A stretch of 64,000 nucleotides of DNA from Ascaphus truei. Lineage: Eukaryota > Chordata > Amphibia > Anura > Ascaphidae. Positions 21,235 to 31,345 of this stretch are shown in pieces. Both the position numbers and the translations under genes were made by a program. The notes under the pieces were generated by a model. It was not told the DNA's origin. It did not search any database and was given only the letters and a program-made list of their open reading frames with translations. Where the stretch lies: contig WSYH01000140.1 of the NCBI GenBank assembly GCA_036426205.1, positions 62,001-126,000 on the forward strand. Reading direction: 5' to 3'. Numbering within the stretch: position 1 is the stretch's first letter; each line of letters opens with the position of its first letter.

Positions 21235-22051
21235 TGTGACAAACGCCCCTCTTTTGTAGTGCTGACGTTTGTCTGGGATCTTCCTGACACAGGGGTTCTT
21301 CTAGGGTTAATTATATGAATAATCAGATCATACAAAGCATTATGTTGTTTAACTCAGGCTTCTGCCTGCTTTATTTTCATCCCAGTAAGAGACTGCAGCT
21401 TTAACAGGTGTAGGCAGGAGGCACTCAGACATGAACCTTCAGCGGTTTACTAATATCACCGTTATAACATTTCACACACTGTCACTTTTAAGAACCAAAA
21501 TCAAATCATATAAACAAAATCCTATCCCATTCAGGGATCTAACTACACAGCAGAATCAGCCTCTCTTAACTGCTGCTGGGCCAACTAACCTGGTTCCCCA
21601 GCTTAAAACAATGGCTGTACCATTAAAACAATGCCCTCTCATTTAGGGTCACTAGATACAGCATACAGTCTTTTAGATAAAGCAATAAACATTTGTTTGT
21701 CTTATCTGTTCGTGGTGGCAACTCGGTCCCAAGTGTCCAGGCAAATCCTCTGGTACTGTGATACTTGAAGGGGGTGTCCTCCCCGAACTGGATGCAGGGG
21801 AGCAGCGACACCCACAGCAACCAGGCTCTAAGAAGAGAGACTGAAAAGCAACCCTCTTTGCTCTAAATACCTGTGCTAGTGATTAGGAAAGCAGGTGAGG
21901 GAGAACTAGACCCATTGTAATCTGTGTTCTGGATTTTCCGTCCACCAGCCTGAGTAAATGTGAAGCTGTGGAATGGATCATTTTGCACTATTCCTGCACT
22001 TTCTGACCTAAAACGGGGCAGAAAGCTGCCTAACATCTTTGGACTGTCACA
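21235..22051 (-). mobile_element. Solo LTR (TGTGACA...TGTCACA ends)
   Basis: The element starts TGTGACAAACG and ends GACTGTCACA, and both sides carry the 4-bp duplication ATAC (21231-21234 and 22052-22055). On the minus strand AAATAAAGC near 21370 is a polyadenylation signal, giving minus orientation. No internal coding region adjoins it. Its ends differ from the TGTAACCC LTRs, so it is a separate family. Confidence 0.75.
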
Positions 22052-22185
22052 ATACCCACATAACTGTAAGAAAGGAACCTCCCTGTGACTCCATGGTACA
22101 GCCATTTTGTTTGTACTTTCTGATGTTGCTGGTCTTCGTCTTTTAATAATTCCATGTTGCTAAGCAGAATGCTCCTTGCCCCTTA

Positions 22186-22355
22186 GGCTACGCTTATAGC
22201 GACGGCGACGTCAGGCTTCGGTCACTGGAAAAATCAAATTGAGATGACTTCCAGCGATCGCGACCAAGCCGTCCCGTCGTGCTTACTATCAGCGCACGCG
22301 ACGGCGGCAATGCATTTATTGCGAAGACGCCATCGGCAGCACTATAAGCGCAGCC
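22186..22355. mobile_element. Harbinger-like GC-rich MITE, copy 2
   Basis: The ends GGCTACGCTTATAG and CTATAAGCGCAGCC are inverted repeats, and TTA flanks both sides (22183-22185 and 22356-22358). A 3-bp TWA duplication is the signature of PIF/Harbinger transposons. The interior is dense in CG words (GCGACGGCGACG, CGCACGCGACGGCGG). Non-coding. Confidence 0.75.
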
Positions 22356-22369
22356 TTACTCGCACAGAT

Positions 22370-23825
22370 CCTCTTGATGTCCAGGGACAACCTCCACATG
22401 TAGTTGACATGCCACCTGGTGGTTTACCATCGCCATTCACTGAATAAGAAAAGTGGGTAATACCGGAATTGTTGAAGACATTCTAAGAGGCCCTGAGCCC
22501 TGAAATTGTTGATCTCCCTAATGACTGACTTCCCCAAATTTATATTGACGGTTTTTTTTTTATGATTTGTAAACGAGAAAATACATTTTGTTTTTTATAT
22601 TTTTAAGAGAATACTTGGTAAAACGATTTTGTTTTAGTAGACGGATACAATAAGAACCATGTAAACTTGAGCAGCACACACTGTTATAAATTCATCATGT
22701 GAACCGACTGAAAAGAACATTCAATGTTCTACCTTACTGTGGCTGTTGATGCTTGTTTGGTTCAGGATCACTGGTTCCAACCGAAACCAAAGCAAATATT
22801 GGAGACACCTAATCCAGAAAGTGATTTTTCCTGCGTTAAATGACAAAATGTTTGCAAATGATTATAGAAAGTCAATTACCATTTTGAATATCGGCAACAG
22901 AATAATGGAGAAGAGAACATCCCTCCAGTTCATGAAACTGCATTTAGCTTTTGAGGGGAAAAAAAGATGTATCAAAACAAGTGAAAATAAAAACCTATAG
23001 CGGTTACATAAACCAAAGTTTGACAATGAAACTGTTGTGGTTTAACCTCTACTGAGACGGAAAGTCTGGGGCCAGTGGTGATCAAATGACCGCCCCAGAC
23101 TGACCGAAGTGCAGGAGGCACCGTGATGTACCTGATACTTACAGAGGGCCCTAAGGGCGCCATGGCCCATGACCTACCAATATGTCATAAGGGTATTGTA
23201 AAGGTTAATATTTCTACATTTCCATGGTTTCCTGTAGAACGGAGGCTAATCCATTCTCTATAAAGTTTAAAGCATATGCCTCATGGTGGACATTGACCAT
23301 CTAACACTGTTGTTTACAAGCTTCATTGAAGACCAGCCCTACCAACATTTTAGGATTGACCAAGGAGTTGGTCATATTCCATATCCATTCCGATATTTAC
23401 CATATTTATTTTTTGGTTATTTTTAAGACGTGGCTTGGCTGAGGTTCCTGAGACGAGGTTTACAACTGATTTTTAACCTGCTTAGCATTGTGCAAAGAAC
23501 TTACAACATTTGTCATTGCGATTATGGAATATGAATGGTGTTTGTGCTTTACTACATACAAAAAAATAATGTACTTTTTTTTTATTTAGTAAATCCCTTT
23601 ACACAACTAGAAACCTCTCTGCTCTTGGCCAACAAGCAGAAGGCAGAACTTTAAAATGCTAAAACCTCAGGCATACACAAAAGGCATACACAAAAAACAG
23701 AGTAGCAGATGGCACTGCCACTTCATATATCATCACAATCAACATATTGCATTTGCAATATACATACATTATAATTCACAGCCATCATTATGCAGTGCTT
23801 TAGTAATGCTGAATATACCGTTTGA
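22370..23825. other. No gene or recognised repeat
   Basis: About 1.45 kb of AT-rich DNA. A plus-strand frame of 84 codons at 22746-23000 shows no recognisable domain and no support as a gene. Confidence 0.5.
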
Positions 23826-23941
23826 ATGGGGCTGCGTTAATCCGATGGGCCATTAGTCTGTCTGCAGAAATGTTGCAGCATTACTGGGAGATTGCCCCAG
23901 ATTTTCCAAGGCAAGTGTTCGGATACTCGTGGCTGCATCTG
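23826..23941 (-). mobile_element. Half copy of the palindromic mariner-like MITE
   Basis: This matches the reverse complement of the left half of the element at 16056-16256. It shares CGTTAATCCGATGGGCC in the middle and CAAGTGTTCGGATACTCG near the end, and ends GCTGCATC-TG-TA with TA at 23942-23943. The other half is missing. Confidence 0.75.
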
Positions 23942-23943
23942 TA

Positions 23944-24590
23944 TCCCTTTAACATTATCATTTTATGATTTCCTTCTCCAGATCATAACATTTAGTAATT
24001 TTGATTAAAGAGCAACACAGAAGTCTAACATTAGGATGAGCTTAATTTGCCTTTTCTCATCTGTGTTCACTTAAGCTTTTCTGTTCTCTTCATACTCCCG
24101 TTCTTCACAAGACTTCAGTAAGGATACTGTTTGAACAGGAGTGCCACAGCCTTGAGAGATGACCAAAGAATCTTAATGCCTCAGCCATAAATGTCGTCAC
24201 TATCCGTAATGGCTACCGACTGACACTATTTAATCGTCTGTGATACGGTCTCATTTTATTTAAACTCTTGTACTGTAGTATATACATTGTTTTACACATT
24301 TCAAGGCAGCAATTAAAAAAAACAATAGCCTTCCTGTTAACACCGTTAACTGGGGGGACCAAACACATCTTGAGCAATAACCATATTTATATGAGATTTG
24401 TGGTCATTCCATCTATGAACAGCCTCAAAAGTTTGAGCTCCTGTAGTTTAGCTTTATAACTTTTGAGATGTACTAGCAGTCATGTTTCTCTGACCTAAAA
24501 TAAAAGCAAAGACAAGTACAACACCTCCGTCTACAGTAAAGTAGAAGGAACCTTTTGAGAAAAATAAAGATAATCGTTACTTGCTGCTGC
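23944..24590. other. No gene or recognised repeat
   Basis: AT-rich DNA without notable structure. Confidence 0.5.
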
Positions 24591-24842
24591 TAAGGCTGCG
24601 TCCATAGATAGGCAGACCGCGCGGACGCGTCCGCACGCTGAGCGATCAGACTGCCTAAAGGCAGTGATCATGTCTATACGGCGTGCGCGCAATGTACGAG
24701 ATATCGGTCAAAACTGATTTCTCGCGCGATAGAGCGGTCACGTGAGTGGTTCGTCCAATGAGGGCGAACCAGCTCCGTGACATCACTGGCCCGCCCATAG
24801 ACACGCCCCCGCACGGCTGCAGTTTCTATGGACGCAGCCTTA
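24591..24842. mobile_element. Harbinger-like GC-rich MITE, copy 3
   Basis: Perfect 17-bp inverted ends: TAAGGCTGCGTCCATAG at 24591-24607 and its complement at 24826-24842. The outer three bases (TAA and TTA) fit a TWA target site. The interior is CpG-rich, includes GGTCACGTGAGTGG as in copy 1, and has a short inner palindrome CAGACTGCCTAAAGGCAGT. Confidence 0.8.
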
Positions 24843-24849
24843 ATGCTCA

Positions 24850-25428
24850 TATAGAGTTGAATACTGTATTCACTTTTTATCATTTGTAGCCATAGTATTC
24901 GCCAAACAGATGGTACATTAAGAATCTAATTTACTCTTTATCTCAATATCTTATTTAGTAGGAGGGAAACACAATATTTGTCATCAGTGCTTCTAGAAAC
25001 ACTGCAGAGAAATAATGTGCATGGTAAGATTCTTATAGGGAGTTTTAAATCGGTGTTAAAAAGAAAATGTAACACGTGTAATAAATGTTTTCTTCTTTAT
25101 TATTGTGCAATTGACGACCCCTGAAACGGAAGTATTTCCCATTACATAGTGATGGTGGGAAAATATAGGGACTCAATGATTGGTCATTCCCCAGACATCA
25201 CGGGTATATAGTCAGTACGCATCAAAAGAGTGGCAGGGAAGGGGGACAAGAGTGGGTCTTCACCTCCCCCATATTACCAAAAGTTGAAAAATTAAAAAAA
25301 TATATCTTACATTGGCCAATGAAAATGCGGTCCTATACTGTATTTTTCTCTCTCTTGTCTCGGTAATAAACTTTCACAACTTGGCATTACTGATCACTGT
25401 GCCTTACAAATGGCGCGTGACCGGGTCG
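24850..25428. other. No gene or recognised repeat
   Basis: AT-rich DNA without notable structure. Confidence 0.5.
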
Positions 25429-25429
25429 C

Positions 25430-26078
25430 CAATGTGATGTGCGGGCTACGCGCGGCGCGCGCTCTCTCGAGGCCCCACCTCTACCTCAATCGGCTGTGTA
25501 ATTGGACGCACCTGCACGATCCAGCAGCCTATCAGAGAGGGCGCTTATGCTTCCTGGTCGTCTCCCATTGGTGGGAGGTTCTTTAAATACCTTGTCTGAA
25601 CTCTCCTTCATTGCCGAGCATAACTTCTGTTTGTGACGCTGAACCTCACTGCATCCTGCCTGTTTACCTCTCACCTTGCTGCCTGACCCTGCTTGTACCT
25701 TGGACTTTGTGATACTCTCATGCACTGACCCTGGCTTTGGATAACGACGACTCTGCTCTCTCCTGCACTGACCCTGGCTTTGGATAACGACGACTCTGCT
25801 CTCTCCTGCGCTGACCCTGGCTTTGGATAACGACGACTCTGCTCTCTCCTGCGCTGACCCTGGCTTTGGCTTTACGACGACTGCTCTCTCCAATCCTGAC
25901 TCCGGCTACGTACCCCAACGATCCGCTACTCTCCACTCCTAGACCCGGCAAGTACCACATTTACGGTGTCCTCTATAACCCTCACCCAGCTTGCAAGACC
26001 ACCCTACACTCTAGACTCGCGGTTGTGGTCGGCATCTCGTGCCCCGCGGTCACGCCTCGTTTGTGGTGAGCTACGCGT
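25430..26078 (+). mobile_element. LTR-like block with internal minisatellite (uncertain)
   Basis: GC-rich start, then CCCATTGGTGGG and TTTAAATACC (a CCAAT and TATA-like pair about 15 bp apart), then a long CT-rich leader and an end in GCGTTACA. The plan resembles a retroelement LTR with promoter, R and U5. I see no matching target duplication, so the ends are guesses. Neither frame encodes a recognisable protein. Confidence 0.35.
25725..25885. repeat. 43-bp tandem repeat
   Basis: The word GATAACGACGACTCTGC recurs at an exact 43-bp spacing (near 25739, 25782, 25825), with a fourth degraded unit. The unit also contains CTGACCCTGGCTTTG. 43 is not a multiple of three, so frames through it shift and the minus-strand frame here is not a gene. 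Confidence 0.92.
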
Positions 26079-26349
26079 TACAGAAGTATAATTCCCAAAG
26101 TTCAGGCTTCTCGATTAAGAAGTTCTCCAAGCCATGATAAATCCATAACCTATTCAACTGTGCTTCAGGTGACAATATGCCAATATGTTTGCTCATTCAT
26201 TATTCCTATTATGATTATTATTAATTATCCTTATCATTGTGCTGGTTTTGTACTCCAAAGCAGACCTTTTTGTTGGCTATAAATCACAATAGCCTTTAAA
26301 AATAAAACATACTGATGTAATGTGTTAATAAGGAGAGTGTAGGCTAGTG

Positions 26350-26594
26350 CAGGGGTGAGAGGGATTTTCGGGGCGTTGGGGGGCGGCTGTTAGAGGCCCT
26401 GCGCTTCCCAGAAGGCATTTAAAATAAATGCCCGGGATCGAGAGAGGCCTCTGTAAACTTTTTACTTACCTTGGTTCCAGCGACGCATCTCCATGGCAAC
26501 CGGCGTCAAATGACGCCAGAGCCGGGCGAGGGGGGTGCGAGCCCAATGGGAGAGGAGACAGGGGGGCACATTAAGGTAAGTTTGCGCACCCCTG
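26350..26594. mobile_element. hAT MITE, GC-rich family (copy 1)
   Basis: It starts CAGGGGTGAG and ends TTTGCGCACCCCTG. The flanking 8-mers GGCTAGTG and AGCTATTG match at six of eight positions, consistent with an aged hAT duplication. The interior has TTTAAAATAAATGCCCGGG, CTCCATGGCAACCGG and CAAATGACGCC. Sister copies: 33486-33790 and 34907-35191. Confidence 0.75.
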
Positions 26595-26602
26595 AGCTAT
26601 TG

Positions 26603-27535
26603 GATAAGGTGCTGACACTTTTTTTATATAAGATGTTGCGACTCCTGTTTTCAGCTGTTCACTGTGTGATCTTGAACAGATTTATCTCCATATGGCTCAG
26701 TCCCCTCCGCTTTACATAAAATAATCATTCTTTTCTACGCCACTTTATTTTTTTGGAGGCAACTATACAGCTCAGGAATCAGATGCCAAAATACTAGGGG
26801 AAGAGAGCTCCTATCTCTATCTATCTATCGATCTAGCTGTGTTATGCTATTTTACCCTCCAGCACTGAAAAAGTTAACACTATAGTGTGTGGAAAAATAC
26901 TGCATACTCATGAAGTGGAAACACTTGATTTTGTCTCTGAAGCGTCCTTATCAGAAATGATTGTAACTAATCATGATCCTGGCTTCGGTATTGCTACCAT
27001 GGCAGATGTTTATTGCCAAATTCATGACTTGCCTATAAAGTATAGGAATTTGGAATAAAACACGCAGACAAGGTTTAATAAGTAAAATAAATTAAGACCT
27101 AGTTGTAATTGCTTTGGGAATATTGGAAATTTTTTGTGCTGATGAGGCCCAGCTCTTACTAAAGAAAAGCATTTTGTGGTCAGATTCTCATCCCATGATT
27201 AAAGCAGAAAAACATGTGAAATCTTAGGTTTGTTTTTAAATAAGTCAATTCTGTAGTATTAGATAATACTTACTGCACAGATAATAGATAATGTTTCTTT
27301 TGTGATATAAGGATTGATTGTAGCTGATGAGTTACACTAACTGAAGCTGCCATTATGTTTGACACACAATATTTTACACATTAATACAAATAAGAAAAAT
27401 AGAGGGAAAAAAGTGGTGGGAAGAATGTAGCATTAATTCATCTTTATCAGTTAGTCACTAGCAAGTTTGGGCAGTGTGCTTAGCCAACAAGGCCCACTCA
27501 TACTGTCAACAACATATTCACAAAACAGGCATACC
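26603..27535. other. No gene; short TCTA run
   Basis: AT-rich DNA. A short CTATCTATCTAT tract lies near 26815. Confidence 0.5.
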
Positions 27536-27856
27536 CCACTTTAAGGACACTCACTTTAAGTACACTCGCGAGTAAGTACATATTGCCCAATAGGCAAACG
27601 GCAGCTCACGCATGCGCCTATCAGCACGTCCTGAACAGCAATACCGGCTCCCTACCTGTACCGAAGCTGTGCGCAAGTGGGGAGACTAAAGAGCCTGTTA
27701 CAAATGCGTTATTTACATCAGTTACGCACGTATATGACGATTGCAGTACAGTACATGCATCGATAAGTGGGAAAATGTAGAGCTTCACTTTAAGTACATT
27801 TTCGCTTTACATACATGCTCCGGTCCCATTGCGTACGTTAATGCGGGGTATGCCTG
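27536..27856. mobile_element. Tc1/mariner-like MITE (CAGGCATACC ends), copy 2
   Basis: Second copy of the element at 1636-1965. It has the same CAGGCATACC and GGTATGCCTG ends, the same internal phrases (GGACACTCACTTTAAGTACA, CATGCTCCGGTCCCATTGCG) and similar length. TA follows the right end; the left flank has AA. Confidence 0.75.
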
Positions 27857-27857
27857 T

Positions 27858-28620
27858 ACACAGTACCATGTATTTTCTGGTGATAGCTCTTCCAGTACCG
27901 TCAAGCATGATCACATACCAAATACATACCGGCCACTGGGTGCATGTCCAAGGTCAAAATACCAAATTCTAATTGGAAACTGGTCCCATCCTACCATTAA
28001 AGTGTATAAACAATTATAGACAGCACTCTAAATAATGAATAAAAAATCATGAAGTACAGGGTGCAAACGGAACAAAGTGGGCCCAAACAACCCCACTGAA
28101 GATCATATAAGCCAAAACTAGGGCTCCAGCACACACTGATTAATAGAGAAAACGAAAGAGTCACGGAATAAGCCAAAAAATGAATAGCGGTAATAATAGA
28201 ACAATAGGTATCACACAAATATGGAAATGCTACACGACTATAAATGCAGAATATATGGATTTTAAAAAGCACAAGAGTAGGGGGGAGAGACACAGGGAAG
28301 GGGAGTGGGGAAAAAACACTAAAGGAAAAACTGCAAACAAATAAACATAGAATAAGACAATGGGGGAGGGTAAGAGGGGCAACGTTTCAGGGTAACAACC
28401 CTTTCCTCAGGCCTGTTCCCTTGGGTCCAACGGAACCACAAGGTACTTCCCTTAACCCTATCACCCCCTACAAGACACAAACTAGCCAAATAAGAATTAG
28501 CACCACAATATATTCAATATTGCTTCAACCCTTCTTTGGCAGTGCCTGTTTAGTCCGCTTAGTACCGTGTTTGTTTCTGTGTTTGCTTGTAAATGGAATG
28601 TAGGACATACTTGAAAAATG
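27858..28620 (-). mobile_element. Probable non-coding retroelement with hammerhead-like motif (locus B)
   Basis: The segment has no gene-like frame and carries the best-preserved hammerhead-like core of the window on the minus strand (28368-28420). It is followed in sense direction by ATGTTTATTTG-type AT-rich DNA, as at the other loci. Boundaries are not visible; the extent is inferred from the lack of other identity. Confidence 0.35.
28368..28420 (-). ncRNA. Hammerhead-ribozyme-like motif with canonical core (locus B)
   Basis: On the minus strand: GGG, GGC, the exact core CTGAGGA, stem II AGGGT-TGTT-ACCCT, GAAA, a palindromic ACGT stem III, the expected cleavage position, then GCC and CCC. 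GGC/GCC and GGG/CCC can pair as a two-part stem I across an internal loop. All conserved core bases (CUGANGA and GAAA) are present. A 2-bp stem III without a loop would favour a dimeric fold. Confidence 0.62.
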
Positions 28621-29530
28621 TATTTCCATGCATCTTGACTGGTAGTCTTATTTAACAAATATGAACACACGGACATAGACTAGCATATTCCTATATACAA
28701 GATGTAGCTTCCTACAGTATGTCTGAAGGGTAGCTTGGTAAGCATCACAATGGGACATACAGTACAATGGAATTGAGCGTTTCTGAAACTATATGTATAT
28801 AGCCTGTGACATTTCTACATCTCTGGACACTACTACATCTATTACAGAACGATGTTATTGGTCCATTAAAATTGATCGCAAATCTACTTTTTTGTAGGCT
28901 ACTGGAACTCTACACTACACTGTAACTGTAAGGATAGGATAGGCAGCTTGGGTAGCTACAGTATGTGGCAGCACCAAGCCAATACCATGGGGCAGACAAA
29001 ACACTGTAAATAAAAGAAAGCTTTGTGCTTGCATCTCTGCAAGATATTCTTATCGATGGGTCATAAATGTGGGTGAAGTTGAACCCCTGCATTGATGTGT
29101 GCTAAAAGAGTGCGACATTCATAGCAGCAGTGTGTTGTTGACTGTAGCTGTTCAACGTTCTAATTGCAATTAGTGCTAGAGAAATGCAGAATTGTTGCAG
29201 GTTGTGAGACCTTTTTAGCAGACAAAGTAAGAAGCCCAGACATGCTTACTCTTTTTAAATGCAGACTTTCCAACAATACTTGAATGTGCCAACGGGCCTC
29301 AGGATACCATCCTCAATAGTAATGCAGACAGTAATGCAGACAGAGTAAAATATTAAGATGATGTTGGACACGTGAAAAATTGCTCCTCGTGTCTGATTTG
29401 GCCATCTTTTTAGTGTTTTTTTTTTTTTTTGTGATAAGTTGGTAGCACAAGCACAATGTTCCAGGGGTACAACTGCCCCCTTCATCATGGCAGCGGACCA
29501 ACAGAAGTTCTTCATAGATTAAATCTAGGT
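28621..29530. other. No gene or recognised repeat
   Basis: AT-rich DNA. A T-run lies at 29417-29430. Confidence 0.5.
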
Positions 29531-29534
29531 TTTT

Positions 29535-30200
29535 AAGGAAAAAATGGATACCTGGCGCTTGATGTTAATTAGTCCATATTTGGAATATTCTGATAAGAAT
29601 AACCTTCTATGAAGTCCAAGTACGGTGATGGAAGAAAGTATGATGATAGAAGAAAGTAGATGATGCCTGAGAGTTCTTCTAACCGGCACTCTTCCTGATG
29701 GTTTTCTTCTAAAATAAAATGAACAGCACACAATTGCGCAGTACCTCAGGAGGTGTCTCTTACTAATCACTATACAATGCCTACTTACAGAATAGGTCTT
29801 GTTCTAGGGTAATTGAGAGAATCTGTACTTTGTCCCCTTCTTTGCTGCAAACACGAACCCCACGTGTACCTCAATCTCCAGTAGACCAAGTGCTTTCAGA
29901 TGTCCCAATCACATGTGGCCTTTGACAAAATGAGTACACGAATAGTACTAAAATGCCGTCCACTACTTGTATGGGAATCCTCCTGGCACTACAGGTGAAG
30001 GCAGGGTTTCTAATGCTCCTTAGGGAGGAGACAGTCTCACCCCCTCCGTATCGTTTTCCGGCGCTGCCTAGGATGACATCACTCCAAGCGCACAACCTGT
30101 GAATGTACTGCTTCCCTTGCCGACGGCCCTTCCAAACTCCTCCTCCCTAACGTGTTTCGTGACATAGGCACGTCACTTCTTCAAAGGATTATCAAAGTAG
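29535..30200 (-). mobile_element. Probable non-coding retroelement with hammerhead-like motif (locus C)
   Basis: It carries a minus-strand hammerhead-like motif at 30146-30187, with GC-richer DNA directly downstream in sense direction, as at locus E. No coding frame is recognisable and the ends are inferred. Confidence 0.35.
30146..30187 (-). ncRNA. Hammerhead-ribozyme-like motif (locus C)
   Basis: On the minus strand: CCT, TTGAAGA, stem II GTGAC-GTGCCTAT-GTCAC (5 perfect pairs), GAAAC, ACGTT, then AGG. CCT and AGG pair as stem I. The core differs from CTGAAGA only at C3, which is T, giving a U3-G8 pairing in place of C3-G8. Confidence 0.58.
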
Positions 30201-31190
30201 ATTAAATCTAAGTGTACAGAGCTTTCAAAACCTCCAATCTTTTTCCTTCAAGTGTAGTAGAAGAAGAAATCTGAGTTCGCAAAAGCTATTTTAAACGTGA
30301 TTCAATCTACAAAGAACTCTTGGGTTTGTCCACTAAAAAAATATCACAATACATCTGCATTCGTACATAAACTGAAAGGTTTGATTTAGTGGAATAAAAG
30401 AGAACTAAAAATGTGAAAACAAGTTAAAGGTGCAGGTGTGTATGTACATTTGATTGATTTCTGTATTTATTTAGGTTTTGTATTTTTTCTTCATCTAGGC
30501 GACCTACTTGTTTGTAAAATTATCCAGTCGTTGTTGTTTTTTAATATTGAAGTAGAAATATTTTGAGAAAATTGTCCGAGGATTTTTAGCAACTTTGTTT
30601 AAAGCTTAGACCAGATCTCCGCTTCCCAATCTTTGTTTTCTTTTCTCATTTTGACATGTTAACATTTCTACGACTGCCGAAGAAGAAATAAAAAAATAAA
30701 AAAACAAAAACGGGGTCATACAGGACCTGCAATGGTGCTTCATATAATGAAAAAAAACATGGATGTAAATAAAATAAAATAAATGTAGCTAGTAACTTTT
30801 ATTGGTAACAGCGAGATTTTACGCTTACATCATGGGCCCCAAAAAGCCAATTACTGAAAGGCCACTTCCCTGGGACCTCATTGCAGTTTACCTGCATTAT
30901 AGCATGGGGGGAGATTAATGGCTCTCTAGAGAAGCAGGTCGCACTATATGCCTCTCTCTCTGGCTTCATGCAACTACAGTATTCTCAATCTGCCCAGCTT
31001 TAGATAATGGTCCCCCAAAGGGAACAGCCTTCAGCAATGACCAAGGGTACCTGCATAGGGGTTTTAGCTGTGTTTTGACCTTTTGTTACTGGGTTGTGAT
31101 CGATGTTTGCATCACCTACCATCTGATGCAGGGAAGAGAATTCCAGCATCTTGCTTCATGGCAATCAGCCCTCAAACGCACCAACCTCCT
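30201..31190. other. No gene or recognised repeat
   Basis: AT-rich DNA with A-rich runs near 30690-30710. Confidence 0.5.
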
Positions 31191-31199
31191 TCTCCCACT

Positions 31200-31335
31200 G
31201 TACCTTGTAGTTACACTTACCCTGTCTTTTATATTGTAAGCTTTTTGGGGCAGGGCTCCATCTACACAACTGGCGGTTGTTATTTAATATTGTCTTCCCA
31301 CCCTTGCGCTGTGGGATATGTTGGCTCCATATAAC
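31200..31335 (+). mobile_element. Possible LINE 3'-end fragment
   Basis: TATTGTAAGCTTTTTGGGGC followed by AGGGCTCC resembles the 3' UTR phrase of the LINEs at 3193 and 7310. The rest is too diverged to confirm. Confidence 0.45.
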
Positions 31336-31345
31336 TAGATTTAAA

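Noticed and set aside
22746..23000. 84-codon plus-strand frame with mixed amino-acid content
   Set aside because: No recognisable family, no splice or promoter context; consistent with chance in AT-rich DNA.
25486..25960. Minus-strand frames of 80 and 135 codons with repeated SSLSKARVSAGESR-like text
   Set aside because: They arise from the 43-bp tandem array and GC-rich leader; no domain, and both frames change with unit number.
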